A DNA stretch of 64,000 bases from Ascaris suum (lineage: Eukaryota; Nematoda; Chromadorea; Rhabditida; Ascarididae). Under the pieces are notes generated by a model. It was not told the DNA's origin. It did no database searches and saw nothing but the letters and a program-made list of their open reading frames with translations. The stretch is from positions 2,232,001 to 2,296,000 of the forward strand of contig CM024188.1 in NCBI GenBank assembly GCA_013433145.1. Reading direction: 5' to 3'. Each line of letters begins with the position of its first letter. Position 1 is the stretch's first letter. The position numbers and the translations under genes are program-made. This document shows positions 1 through 13,733 of this stretch, one piece after another.

Positions 1-3000
1 CAAATGAAACTAGGATTAAACGCTAACCGTGGAACATTTGGTAATAAATAAGGGAGCTGCCATCGCTGTAATTAATCAGCGATCTAATTCAGAGTGATTT
101 GAAATGTCGATCCCTTACAATCGGTACTGCAGTAACTTATTTACACAAAGACATCATCGACGTGACAGTAGGTGGGAATATTGAGTCGTAAGATATTAGA
201 TAGATCGTTTATGCCTAATCAAAGAATAAAGTGACCTGAGAACGCTCATAATAACCGAACAGTACACGATTTTTATCTCTAGTTGTATATATATTATACG
301 TGTGTATTCATAACCTATAGAACGAACGATATGCCTATCTGATTCATCAATAGGCGACGAAAATCATAACATCATTTGAAAGGAAATACGATCATGCTCA
401 GCGAATTACTCGCAACATGCGAATTTAATTTTTTTTTTTTTTTTTTCAAATGCTTCACTCATTACTCTACACATCATTAAGAATTCGTTAAGTTGAAATG
501 AAACTGCATTGATGCTTTTCTCGATTGATTAAAGCCGACGAAATGCCTCTATTAATATTGGATAATTTTAGTTCACGAATTGCGAAATATTTTTCCTGAA
601 TGCAGTTGAAATTATAATGGTGTTAGTAACAATGCTATCATATTTGATGAAATTGTGGTGGTTCTTCTTCGCATCTGTTTGATAAAATGAGCTTCTTTTT
701 TTTTTTTTGTCATTTACGTTGATGAAAATACCATTTAAAACGCTCATTCATCAGTATGTACTATGTGTGCAACTTGAGGCCCACTACCTGTATCATTCAT
801 TCATACTGCACATATCGTTTGCGAACAACATGCCTAACGGATTTTTCCGATGCGATTTTTTGCAGAAGTGAGGTAAAAAGGGACTTATGAAGGCAGCCAT
901 AATTCATTCTTTGTGAGTCGATGCCCCCGTGCAATTTTTTTTTCTTTTTTTTTGAATAGAAGGCATATTCGCAGCAGAATAGATGTACATAAGTCATTCA
1001 TCGATCGACAATAATGAGTGCACTTTGGCATATGATGCGCACTATTAAGCGAACGATTTCAACAGGATGATGCAAAATGACGGCGGAGAAAAAAAAACGT
1101 GAATTTGTTGCGATACTAGCAACGAAATAATTTACAGACAACAAACATTCGCCACATTTATTCATACTGCGGGACAGACTAGTATAGAAGTGCATCATGA
1201 AGACAGGTATGATATAATTTTTTTGCTTTGAGTTTTAAATGGGATGAAGCCATGAGCAGAAAGACGCGGACTTATTTGATTACCTGGTCCATTGTCTAAA
1301 GCATGATCGAAGCAAAGTTCTCCCTTTTCTTTTCCTTTTGGTATCTTGAGCTTCTTATTTAGAGCAAGGTGCACACCATGAGCCCGTCAGGGCTTTTCCT
1401 CCTCATCCCCTTTCTTAAAAAGTCACAACCCTCAAGAGAGCGGATGCTTTTCACGCTCATTCCGAGAAAACGGTGACCAAATGTTCGACCTTGGTAGGTT
1501 TGACCTAAAGCTGTTATTACAGTGACAGTTGCTCAGTCCCATAATTTGTCAGTTTCTAATCCCTAAAGCGAGACGAATAGGCGGTAAATCAGGTTCACAA
1601 GCTCGATAAGCGTTTATGCTCCCATTATCTCAAGTGCTTTCTTTGCTCGCATCATTTGCAACGTCGTTCTCTCTATAGCTCAGTGAATTATCCCTCTTTT
1701 CCAAAGATAATTGGAGACATATTTCACTGCTGCATAAGAGCACTGAGAAATGCTGGATTAAGGAGCTACACTGGTGTCTCCGAGGACGTCGTCGATGTCG
1801 TTTATAGGCAATCACCGGTACATCACCTTCTAGATATTTCGCATGATAGGTCATGGAATAAGCCGATCTTTTGCTGGTGTCTTATCTGTCGCCTTGTTGC
1901 TTCCTAAATTGGCTGAGCATTAGCTGATCCAAAGAGTGCGTAACTCTACACCAGCTACCTATATTAGCTGATCCAAAAAAAAGATTGTTGTTAATCGGCA
2001 TCTTGCTGAACATGATATGTAATTTTATTCACCATAAGTATAGTATTTATAGTTCAAATGTTTACCAGATAACACATTCTTTCAATCTTTGCCGAAAGTG
2101 TCACAATCTCTCTATACTCTAAATGACATTTCAACTCTCTTTGCCTTCTATCTAAACTTTCTTATGTTCTAGATCATGGACGCCTCAAAATCAGCGCAAA
2201 AATTTTGCAGCTATACATTAATGTTCTATTGCATTTTCATAATTTTGAGGGTTTTGAAGTAATCTTTCGATAGAGAGATATAGGAAATGTCCAGAATTAA
2301 AATATATATTCAGCGAAAAAAAAAACAATTTAATCAACAAAAATTATTTTCGTTGTTAGTTAAGAGGTTTAAGCGGGAACTAAGTAGACTTCTTATAGGT
2401 TTTTAAAATTTTTTACACATTCAAATAAGCTTAGAAAATTCTCAAAATGACTACGTTTTCTTCGTTTTTTTTTTCTGCCTATTTGTTCGATTCTGATTCA
2501 GATGGCATCAAAAATATGAAAAACTCGCATGTTGATGACCGTTTTTTCTCATAAAATAAGTGACGATTTGAGGTGCAAATTGTTTCAGCTGAGCAATTGC
2601 ATCATTTTTCATATCCGTTTATTGTGGAAAATTTCACGAAATATTTTGTCGGAAATTTTTCATTACTTTGTAAAAATTGTGCAAAAATAATATTGCATTA
2701 AATGTTTTCAATGTGAAATGAATGGAAATTATTTTCATTCTAAGTTTTCAAAAAAAAAAAAAAAAAAAAAGAGCAATACGAAATGAAATTCACTCAAAGA
2801 AAATACTCTTTTGTTTTTTTTGCAAAAATGATACTTTCACCAACGGAATCCTATATATTCTATCCCACTTATGAGCCAAATCACACATTGTGAATCATTT
2901 GCGCATCTCCAAAATATCATAGCTTATTCTCTAATTTTGTTTCTTCTGCTTAATCCATATTCCCATTTGGCTCTTAAAATTGTGACCGCAAAAGAGATGC

Positions 3001-3621
3001 TCATTCCACAGAGCTGAAGGTAAACATTTACGCTCAAAATGCTAAACATGCGAAGAACATCCTCAGGACATGAAAAGTTTATGCTGCAGTGAAAGTTACA
3101 TGCCAGAACAGTATAATTTTGCTGAATTTTTTCGATTATTTTCGGATTTCAATCAATATAAACAAACCTTTTTGCGATCTATATTCGAATTTAACGAACT
3201 GAATGAAATCTTTTGAACTTTTCCATCCCAACATACAAAACTTGCCAATCTTATCGGAAATTTTCTATTGAAGACGGAAAAGCGAACAATCTAAGTCGTT
3301 TTGTATTGCGCATGTATTTCAGGTTCAATGGTGTGATTTGCATAATGAACATTGTACACCAAAAATCGCATAAAAGCATCTTCAAAAGATTTTAAAGCAC
3401 TAATGAGAAATGCCTTTTCATATCATCGAAAATTATGCAAGCGTAACATCCCAATTGGGATTTGCACAAAATTCTGAACTAATTCAATGATATAACTGAA
3501 AAATACAAATATGGTTGTAGGCGTGGCAATCAAAACATATAAAACGGATCATGACCTATCACAGAAGTTAGTTGTCGTTACTCTGCTCATGTTTTCTCGT
3601 TGCGCGCATGTGTTGGAAATT
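1..3621. other. No gene recognised
   Basis: AT-rich sequence with poly-T/poly-A tracts. Short open frames near 1630-1907 exist on both strands, but none shows family motifs or a convincing splice context. A 15-bp direct repeat (ATTAGCTGATCCAAA) occurs at about 1919 and 1963. Confidence 0.5.
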
Positions 3622-3930
3622 CTAATTCATCTTCAATTGGCCGCACGGTGCTGTTTTCGTTCGTATGCTCCATTCGTCATGATTCACATTGTGATGACGG
3701 CGGAGGATATCGCTGAACGCATTGAAAAGGGACCATGCTACCAACCCCGTGTTTTCCGCTTTTCTCATCGCATCAATCAAAAGCGAAGCGGCAGCACATT
3801 CAACAACATCCAGGAATAGAGATCGCCAATTCCAAGTACCGATCGCGTACGTGACTTCTGTCGGCACATGACTCTCCGCTTTTAGAGCTTTGCTGTCGAT
3901 TACATCTGCTATAAGCGTTGCATAGAGCAC
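3622..3930 (-). CDS. Candidate exon, helical unrecognised protein segment
   Basis: On the minus strand, GTCATTAG|GTGCTC opens a frame (phase 0) that reads to a TAA at 3622-3624. Its middle (TWNWRSLFLDVVECAAASLL then IDAMRKAENTG) looks like a real amphipathic helical protein and has mixed codon use. A donor AAT|GTGAATC near 3679 could end the exon earlier. It could follow the candidate exons at 7.8 and 5.55 kb as one minus-strand gene. Overlapping frames on the plus strand are also open here, so the call is tentative. Confidence 0.3.
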   Translation of the reverse strand: MLYATLIADVIDSKALKAESHVPTEVTYAIGTWNWRSLFLDVVECAAASLLIDAMRKAENTGLVAWSLFNAFSDILRRHHNVNHDEWSIRTKTAPCGQLKMN

Positions 3931-5536
3931 CTAATGACATATGAAGTCCTTCGTGTAACGAAGTGATACGAGCAGAACTTCCTCGCAGCGTCAACTTCGT
4001 CGGAAGGATTTTAAAAGATTTTTTTTTTTCATAGAACTATGAGAAAGGTGAAAATTTATGAACAGATTGTTGAAGCTGCCGCATCAAAATATTCGTTTAA
4101 GGACGCTTATACAGGAGAATTTCAGGAACTTGGACTAACGGAGCTCTTTCGCTGAATACAGTTTTCTTGTTTGGTGCAAAAAAATGGGATGCAGTAGGTT
4201 TGTATTTTATCGTTCTCATTTAGGAGAAAGCTGACACAACGAAACAAACACTCAGCTTGAGGCGAAAAATGTGTTGCGATGAAGGCAATCTCACTACCGT
4301 TCCCACCTATCATGTGTGTTGCATTGTCGTTGTTTGCGAATTCATTTCAATGTTTAAGCAGAATCATTTGCAGATACAGCATTTTCGGATCTTCCGCTTT
4401 TTCTTCGCTGAAGGACGGGCGGAGCAGAGGAGAGAGGGTAAAGAGAGTGCAAGGAGGAAGGAGAGCCGTAGTTTGTTGTGGCATTTGTAGCTCACTCCTC
4501 TATGAAGAAAAGTGAAGGTGTGGATTGGCACGGAAGTCGCTGATCGCACTTGTCTCGGCGTCGAAGCTACAAGAGAAGATACTGCAAGCTCTGCGCCTCA
4601 CCGACGTCAGATTCCTTCAGAATTAATTCTATTATTATCGCCTGTTCCGCTTCTATTTTTAGTTCGAATATAAAATCACCGATAAAACACTGCACTGGCA
4701 TTGAGAACGTTTCAGCTTTTTTTTTGAAACTGCCTGCGAATTTAAACATCAATCTTTGAAGTATTACTTCCCCTTACGTGCTTACCTTCCCTTGTGCTAT
4801 ATTACCTTCTCGGTTTCAAATTGTTCTCTATTATTTCGCTATCACTATTCGTCATATGCAATTAACAATAGAGCAGTTTTAGGACTATGAGGTCATACGA
4901 TGTCCACTTGATGCTCAGGAGAAGTTAGGAACCAACGTTGATATGTGTAATTTTGTTTCAGCGAAAAACTTCATTCAGAAGCACGATTATGCCAAAAATC
5001 GTTGCTTTTGAACTTCACAGACCTTGGAAGTTGGTATTCGTACTTTAAACTACCACCACATATTGTAATAGCTGCTAAAGTAGTTCCCTGAAAGCTGCTG
5101 GACAGACAGGGAGATACACGCATGCATGTACCGCACAGACGTTCACGCGCACTCACACGACTCTGATACAGCTCGCTTTAACAAGGCAATATTCGCAAGT
5201 GTGCGTAAAAACGCCGTCTGTACAAACCATCTTCACCGTTCTACGACTTATCAAGGCACACCTTGGGACTGATTTGTGTTTTTTTTTGCGATCATGGGGT
5301 CCAACTTGCTGCAGTGGAAACTTGGCCGATTAGTTGCCACCGCATTTCCTGCTCATCCGTACTGCCAATTTACGTCTCGCTACGCAATTATCAGATTTTA
5401 AGAAACAGCAAAAGTAGCTTCGCTGGAAATGGCGCTTCAGAACATTTGATTTGTAATGTGAAGCGACCACAATAAAACAAGCAGACAAGTGTGGCAAAAG
5501 AACTGGTGCGATAGATGCTTTTGCAATCCCACTTAC

Positions 5537-5590
5537 GAAGTCAATCAGTTCCCGTAAATTTCCAAACAGCAGAGCGGTCACAGTACGTAC
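5537..5590 (-). CDS. Candidate internal exon, unrecognised
   Basis: On the minus strand, CGATAG|GTACGTACT opens 18 codons (VRTVTALLFGNLRELIDF) that end at a perfect GTAAGT donor, in phase 0 at both ends. The hydrophobic/charged pattern is protein-like, and the phase agrees with the flanking candidates at 7.8 kb and 3.9 kb. It is too short for a family call. Confidence 0.25.
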
Positions 5591-7694
5591 CTATCGATTT
5601 TAAATGATCCGACTATGCTCAAAAGTCTTCTACAAAGATTCGCTGTCTACTACCTGAATGGCTCATATAGACCAATCCGATGCAAAGTAAATACAAGTAT
5701 TCAGGCATCTGTATCTTCTAGCCTCCACTACTCTTCGATGCTAATGTACTAACTTTAAAACTAGCATGAATGATCACTCTATAGATACATCAGCTCCACT
5801 AAACTTCATAATTCAGTAGTTCCGACTTGATGTTATTCTGCAAACACATTTACACATGCATAGTGCATAAATGAAGCCGTTGTAGCACACTCTACAAATG
5901 GAAATTTTTTTTTAAAGCACGAATGAAATGCGTAAATATGTGAAATTGTGCAAAAGAAATATGAAGATAATAAAGAAAGAAAAGTTCAGCGTTCATGGTT
6001 TTAACGTTTCAATGAATCTTGCAACGACTGTGATAGGAACGCACAAATGTATCCGTTTTTCCGGCATACTTAATAAAATGAACACTAGTGTTTCAACTGG
6101 GACGAATAAGACGACAATATGGCTCATCATCAAGGGCCTTATACTTTACACTAGAAACATTATGACTTGAATCAACATATATTTCTTTCTTCTAAGTGGG
6201 AGTGCTCGTTCAAATTCACCTATATCGTTGATGTTCACCATTAAATGCTTCAACATTGCAATTTTTCTTAAAATCGCTTCTAAATGCACTCGATTTTCTC
6301 TTCAATCAGTCGGGCATTTGCTTAACCGATTTACGCCTATTACCTCAAATTAGTTTCTCAAGGTAGGATCAAAATTCTAATGCTCAGCAGTATATCTGTT
6401 CGGAACATAAAGAGCAAATTACTCAAATGGTGGTAAATAAAAACCATAATGCAGGTATATTGGATCATAATCATTGTATAACGACGAAATTGGATATAAA
6501 AGTCAGCATGCAAACCTCACTTTGAAATCTGGGTTTCAACCGGAAAACACATAAGCAGTCGCATTCAGATGTAATTGATGAACCTATTGGACTAAATGAA
6601 ATTGGGATGTGCTATAGTAGCGGTAGTAGTAGCGGCAGCAACAATAGTGGCACTGCTATAATAGTACTGACAATAGTGAATAAAATGCGCATTCATCAAT
6701 ATTTATTTATGATGAGCGCTGGTTAGTGATATCTTCCCTGTATTATCATTGGATAGTCTGTTTCAAGCTCGAGTGGTTTCGCGGTTTAAAACTATTGAGG
6801 ACTATGTGTATTATCTATGTGTATTATCCAATGCAACCATTGCAACTGGCGTCTGTATAGACTCATATTTCCGATGAGCCTTCAGGTGCAATGTTCCAAT
6901 AATTCCAAAGATATATATCATCAAACGATTTCATGGTGGAAAAAGCTATCTGGAAGTAGTACAAATGAAAGCTTTTCGAATATTTTCTAATTAATAACAC
7001 ACGAACTAGTCATATGCAGAATGCAAATATAATGTGTGCAAAAATTTATAGGTCATTTTACAAGTCAATGTCTAATAAATCATGCCGAATATTGTTCGGT
7101 AATTTGAGCGCTTTAATAAAGTTTTAAAAAAAAGTTCATACTGCCATGTAAATCACAAGTGGCTTTGATTTAAAAAAAAAAAAATGAATGAATCTCAGTG
7201 AATGTTGCCAAAAATGGTGTATTATTAATTACTGAACTGTAGTCGTTATAATTAGGCAGTTTCTTTCCCAAAATATATAGTTGGCTATTATTTTGATGGA
7301 TGAATAAATACATCAAGGTTATTTTGCAATATTTGGAAGACAAAAGATTAGCCATCGAGAGGAGGGAGTCGAAGATTATCGAGGATTACATCTGCTAAGT
7401 TTCATGGTTATAGTTTTCCTGGAAGTGGCTGGAAAAATTATTACAGATAAGCGTCAAAGCAGTACGTTGCCCGTATATTAAGATATTTTATCTATGTTTT
7501 TCAGAAGCTGATATGAAGTTAAAGCAAAGCACATAACGCATAAATAGTTTGTAAAAATTAAGGTCAGTCCGAATGAAAAATGTTGTGGAGAAAAACTATT
7601 TTCATCCTGATCGTTTTTTTCAACTAAAGCAACGTACCTTTTACCTTTCGAACGTACCGTTTTTTTTCTTCATTTTCTGATCGTATGACATCAC

Positions 7695-7890
7695 CTCACA
7701 TAGGTGGTATGCCTGATTTTGCATGATTTGCATCATGTTTAGCTTGTACTGCAATTGACAATGCAAAAGCAATGCGCTGAAGTACTGCTTCCATTCCATG
7801 TTACAAGGAAAAGGCAACAAAGAGGAACAGATTTGTTGTAGCCACTTGCAATACTCCTCGCAATCCTCATTTCTACTAGAACAAAGCATT
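7695..7890 (-). CDS. Candidate first exon of an unrecognised gene
   Basis: On the minus strand, CTGAATCAG is followed by A and an ATG (7889), then 65 open codons to GAG|GTGATG. The peptide starts MLCSSRNEDCEEYCKWLQQI, is rich in Cys, Leu and Gln, and has no low-complexity run. An acceptor one base before an ATG fits a trans-spliced start. It ends in phase 0, matching the candidate exon at 5590-5537. I recognise no family. It could be a chance ORF; only homology or RNA data would decide. Confidence 0.3.
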
Positions 7891-9902
7891 CTGATTCAGG
7901 TCTGCGACTGGCTATAAATTACTTCCTCAAAACCCCTCAAAAACATCTCAAGAACCATTGAGGCACTCTTACGCTTCTTTAAATAGCCTTGTCTCTAAAT
8001 TCGATCACACCCTCATGGCTATTTACAAGCCCATGTCTTTGTATTCATTTGCGAGGCGCTGTGTTGTGCTAATTATATTTATTAAGACTTGCATGTTTTA
8101 TTTACTAGTACATTCGTTCATGTTTATTTTATTAAACTTTCTTCCTTTTCATCCATTGCGTCCGTAAATTTCCATGTTTCCCGTGGATAAATTTCTCTAA
8201 TACTGCTTCCACTAGTAAAAAAAAATGAAAGTGAAAGAGGCCGTGCAATGTTGCGCGTATCTAAGACACGTACCGATGAAGCAATTTATGAAATGCATAA
8301 TGCGGAAACATTTGACGAGATGTGTTTGATTGAATGCTTCTTCATAGGTGTGTGCACACTTGTATTTACACGTATGGATAGATGCGTTTCACAAGCCGAA
8401 TGTTTTGTGTTCGCCTCATAAATGCTTCATTCGCATTGCTTGTACCCTCAGCTCTATGCTAACCGCGAGTATCGTACCATGAACGCCTTTACACCACTCA
8501 CACAAGCTTTAGCCCAATTCGACATCGCAATCTGCGACGTTTTTTACGCTTTTTTTTTGCCCTAGTTCTTGCACATTGTTCACGACGTTCATATGTACTG
8601 TAATGGTGAATAATGTTAGCCACAGAAGCGGTGTTTTATTGTTGAAAATAAGCTGGCAATATTTGCTATGATTTCAATGTCCTTAAATATGCCCTCGCTC
8701 ATACCTCAAGCAAACTTTATTTGCTCTTACGGTCGAATAAGCTCTTTCTTTGACTCCGGCACGGTGAAGAAAGCGATTAAAAGTTTTTAACTTTCTTATT
8801 CCAACGTGCAAAAATTATACCTTAGGTTCACATATCGCGGTGTAAGAAAAATTGAAAACTCGCAATGTTAGACACCAAATTCAAGATGCCACATTCAAAC
8901 ATGTTGGACAGTTAGAACAATGAAGGTTAGTCACATTTGAGAGCGATTTTTCTCCTTGAAAAATGGTGCCTTATTTTATGGCATATCAAAAGAATGCCGT
9001 ATATATTTTAGTCAAGAAAGTGGTGGATGTGTTTTCCTGCGTGTTTGATTCCCGGACACCCAACGCATCGATTTAATAATTTCGATTAATTCTCAAATTG
9101 CTGGCCGGAAGTCAGTCAACGCACATCCAGATACGAGGGATTACATCAAGGAGCGCAATGATCAAGCACGCAATACTCTTTACTTTTGAAGTTGCAATCG
9201 TTGACGCGTGCATACGCCTCCAGCAATCATTCACCATTATAGCATAGGTATTATTAGCTACCTTTCAGGTGTCTAGAAAAGTGCAAAGTATCCCACGTAA
9301 ACTATGCATTGTGTTTACGCTCTATCTCACTTGAAACTCATGACACAGCAGATTTAAAGAGAACTTTCTATGATGCTCAAGATTTTCAATGGTTTCAAGC
9401 ACTATGACACATCGAAATTGCTCTTTCCCAAATAAAGCTTCAGCAAAAAAAAAAGCATGCGAGCATTCTACAGACTATTCCATGAAGATAGTGACCAATT
9501 TCTGGGATTCGTCACCCCTTCGAACTGTTAGCATCTATTGACATCTTAGACGTATTGCCATCTAAACGAAGCGTGAATATATTATCACCTACCTACTTCA
9601 AGCCTGCAGTCATCCACCATCGATCCTTTCTGTTAGGGGATATACGTTAACGATAAGAGATATACGTTAATGATAGGTAATCATCATTTTGGCAAATGCT
9701 TCTCATAAAACTACCATGGAAATTGATTTTCAAATTTCTTTTCATAGCTATTGATTGTTTCATCGGATATTTATATTTCTTTGTTGCACTGATTTTTCTC
9801 CTTTATTTCGGCATTCATATTGGTGTTTCTTCTGATAAATGTACATGTATTTATCAGTAAATGCTTCATTCATTTATTTCGATGCACATTATCAACGTTT
9901 AG
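7891..9902. other. No gene recognised; upstream of the Ly6 gene
   Basis: Mostly AT-rich. A plus-strand open frame at about 9055-9189 ends in a peptide with TRDYIKERNDQARNTLYF and then a stop; it has no splice support and no family. A short imperfect duplication (GATATACGTTAA) sits near 9640-9670. Confidence 0.5.
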
Positions 9903-10794
9903 ATGATAGCCAATTATGAAACAGCACAGATTCTAATTATCTATATGACGGCGGCGGCTGGCATTACCTGTTACGAGTGCTTCAGTACTGCAGGAAAAGA
10001 GTGCAAATTCACAAGCTCGACATGCTCATACGGATTTTTTGGATGCATCAAAATTGCTATATACTCTGGAGGCGTTGATAAATGTAATATTTTTCGAGCA
10101 TTTTTTGCAGTGTTGCTAGACAATTTCTCTCTCTAGTTTTTGAATGGGTAAATCGAAAATAACTTTTGAAGATACCGCAAGCGATTGATAATCAAAAAAT
10201 TTTGATTACTTATAGGTTTTGCTTCGCTGTGTAATGAATTGGGGGCCTGGCTTTACTATTTATTTGTCAGTTGCCTCAAGTTCCCGACTTTGTTTTAGGA
10301 CGGATTAAACAAGGTCTTCCATGACTTTGCCATTTTATTCTACTCTTTATTCGTTTGTGGCATGTTTAATTGGCAAACCTTTACCTAAACCTGAAATATG
10401 TGGGCAAATGCACGAACGGACGAAAACTAAGCAAGATCGAAGCGCTCAACATCGTTGAGTTTCTTTCAAAAATCACTTATTCATAAGCACTGCAGACTGC
10501 ACTCTTAGCTTCGACAGAAAATAACCTAATTTGAAATAATTTTATAAGAGAAATGTGTTTTTAGTTGGTAATTACTATGATCAAGAGAGCCGTATAATAA
10601 CGATGAATCGTGGCTGCACAGTGCTACCACTCGGCGGTGTAGATGCATGCCAACAGCAGTCGTTACTTGGTTATCGTATCGTTACTTGTTATTGTTTCAC
10701 CGATTTTTGCAACGGCAGTACTCGTTCTCTTCATGTCTCTTTGAAAAAATCCATTTTACTAACCTCTATATTTTTGTTGTATCGTTTCGTTTGA
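9903..10794 (+). CDS. Ly6/uPAR (three-finger) domain protein, two exons
   Basis: Exons 9903-10083 and 10565-10794 join in phase (donor AAAT|GTAATA, acceptor TTTTTAG|TTGG) to give 136 residues. Residues 1-20 are a weak signal peptide (ILIIYMTAAAG). The mature part starts ITCYECFS and has ten cysteines at about 23, 26, 34, 41, 48, 78, 89, 102, 104 and 109. It ends CYCFTDFCN, the hallmark of the LU/three-finger fold, where the last Asn follows the final Cys. A tail of charged residues and then SILLTSIFLLYRFV looks like a GPI-anchor signal, so the product is probably held on the outer cell surface. Such proteins modulate receptors or channels; no specific partner can be named. TTTAG lies directly before the ATG, consistent with trans-splicing there. 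An extra upstream exon carrying a better signal peptide cannot be excluded. Confidence 0.8.
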
Positions 10795-13733
10795 ATTCAA
10801 GCAAAACCTTTGAATTCGTAAGTGGAAAGTCACTTTTGTTTCGTTAGTATATACGTTATATTGTTTCACGTTTGCCCATAAGCATACTGTTTCACTTTTT
10901 TTTGGAGTATTTTCCTCCATACATTTATTGCCCACCCTAATTTATCCTCGATCGTAAGCCCACTGTAACCCACTACTACCACTGATAATTTTCGTCTTAA
11001 TTTATACTCTGTCAATTGTTCCTCCTATGTGTTCATTTGTTAGCAGTTATCGTTCTATTTGTTCAGTGACACTTGCCTTTTATGATCACTAACCTTTCAC
11101 TTGTGCGAAATGTTTGTCTCATGTATCAACTCTTACACCTTACCGATACCTATACCATTTAAAATAATGGAGATATTGAATTTCAAATATTTCAACAAGT
11201 CCTTTCTTTATGTTTGTCAGTTCGTTCTGCGAAAACTTTGGAAATAAGTTTGTCGGGTTTTCTAAATTCCTATGAGGTGATAATTTTCCTCGATAGCCTT
11301 ATCCTAATGATTTTAGAGAGGTGAGGGGAATGGAGTGGCGATGGGTGATGGTGGATAGAGGTGCAAAAAGCATTCCATCTGTCATGTAAGAACACAGCAG
11401 TACAGCATTTCATTAACGATACGTTTCAAAAAAAAAAAGAGAGGACTGAAAGAAAAACTATCGTTGTAAGGACTCGTTGCCGCAGACAAATCCATCCATA
11501 CGGAAGTTTCGATCCCAGCGGCATGTCGATCACAATTATTGAATATCAACATACCCATCAAACGAAGCATCATCACTCATAACATCGCAGAAGTAGATTC
11601 CATTAATTTTATTATGTTTGGAAAAGATTACGAGAAAGTGAACGTAATTTTGTATAGAACGTGGAGAAATAAACGAAAATAAAAAAATCGTTTAGGCAGA
11701 AAGAAAAAACTTGCACTGTCCCATGAATCAAACATATTTAATTTCGCTTGTTTACGAGAGAAAAAAAACAGCGGAAGTGATCGTTGAACAATGTAACATG
11801 GAAAGTTTATGAGTATGTGTAAACCCGCAAGGTGTCATAAGCTCTTTCATTACAGAAATTATTCTACTTCTATGATTTCTTCGAAAACATTTTCAAGTGC
11901 TTTATATGATGATCGTTTTTTTTCTTCAATTGCGTACGAAAAATCTGGGTTATAAGAGCATCCCGTTATTTTTCAACTCTATTTGAAAGATATTCCAATG
12001 GAACGATTTTCGAAAGAATGAAAAAAAATTTTTTTTTTTTTGAAAAAATAAACGTAAAAGTAAATCATCGCAGAGCTGCCCAAAAATTGCTACAAATGAT
12101 CGCAGAGTTGCCGAATGCATAAAGTTGTAATTATTTACACGAATCTTCAATGTAATTTCGCTAGTGAAAGGCACTGCAAAATTAGTGGAAGTGAAAAATT
12201 ATTTAGAGGCAGATGGCTGTTATGAACCAACTTGATCATTAAATCTATTCGTCGGTTTTTGTAACTTAAAAAAAAAAAACTTGATTTTCAGCTCATAATA
12301 ACAAAAAAAAGGTGCGATCCGCCTTTTTACTAACCGATATAATAAGCGTTTCCGACTTCTGTATTAAATTTGATGCCTCGAAAAAAAAAAGGGGGGAAGT
12401 TTCCGCTTTTTTTTCCGCCGTTTTATTTCAGCGCAAACAAATTTAATAGAAACTTTGAAAATGTTCAATCTACCGAACGATGACCCCATTGATAGGATAA
12501 ATTTCATGATCGAAAATATGGCCAACGTGAATAGCAAGAAATTCGAATTGAATATATTCTCAAATTTTGCTTTTTAAGAATCTCATAAAAGATTATAAGA
12601 ATAATTTAAATAAATATTACAGTTCGAATATGAACACTTAGAAACTTCCGAATTACATAAAATGGATTAGATTTAAAAATTTAAAAAAAAAACCAATTAA
12701 TTTCGCAACATTATTCGCAATCGAAATTATTAGCAAATTGATTCGTATTGAAAAAAGATTGAACAGAACGAAATAAAAAGGTTTAAAAAAAAAAAAAAGA
12801 AAATAGACGAAAAATTGTATGGAGGAAGCTGCCATGATATGCACTATTTTGTAGCATCCCATTTGCATATAGATTTTCGCAAATTCTGGAAAAAAAAAGC
12901 TCTCCAAATTTGTGCAGAAGGGCATCAAAACAACAACGATATATTTACACAGTGTACAGAATTCGTGAAAAGTTCAGATGAGGCATAAACTCGATTGCAA
13001 ATAACATGGCTTCACGAAAATAACAAATATTTGTGCTATCGTCTTCGGAAAGTAATATAGCGCAACGCCAAAACAATCGTTGAATAGAGAATATGCCTCA
13101 TCAGTGAAGATGCTAAAGTCGATGCGACTACCTTAAGGCACCGAATGAGATGTTGATTCGCTGCTATGAGCAACGATAAAGCCCCGAATGGACTTGAATT
13201 TGTGATCTGATCGATTCTTTCAGCAAATCTACAGCCGTCGATTGGTGAATGCTCTCGGATGGATTACAAATGCTAATGTGAACTTTCATAGATACCTTTC
13301 GAAATAGACGTCTGCTAGTAACAACAGAGGAAGCTTTTGCACATCTGCTATTATCAACAGCCCTGACGGTTGTCATTTCATTAGATTGCCTTTAACACTG
13401 ATCTACGATCCCTGACTATATCGACTGAGATTATTTTTAACAAGCTTTCCAGTTTCTTGAAAAGTATTAAAAGGCCTTCAATTGATAACCTTCAAAATTA
13501 TCCTTCAATAAAGCGAGAAGACGGAATAAAACAAGGAAGTGTGTCATAGCATCTTCAAATACATCACAACACATTGGCGTACAAAAAGAGATTCATGCCT
13601 CGTAACCTGCCTAAGCAAGAGAAATTTAGAACGGTTGTTTTAGTGATGCTTCAAGTTGTCTACACAACAGCTGCAACAGTCGAGTCGGAAAAATTTCAAA
13701 GCAGGATTTCGTTATAATTGTGAAGTAAGTCGC
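10795..13733. other. Intergenic region between Ly6 and lgl-1 (3' ends convergent)
   Basis: The Ly6 gene (plus) and lgl-1 (minus) converge on this 2.9 kb. It should hold both 3'UTRs, but I see no clear AATAAA close to either stop. Poly-A/T runs dominate 11.7-12.9 kb. No coding exon was found. Confidence 0.5.
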
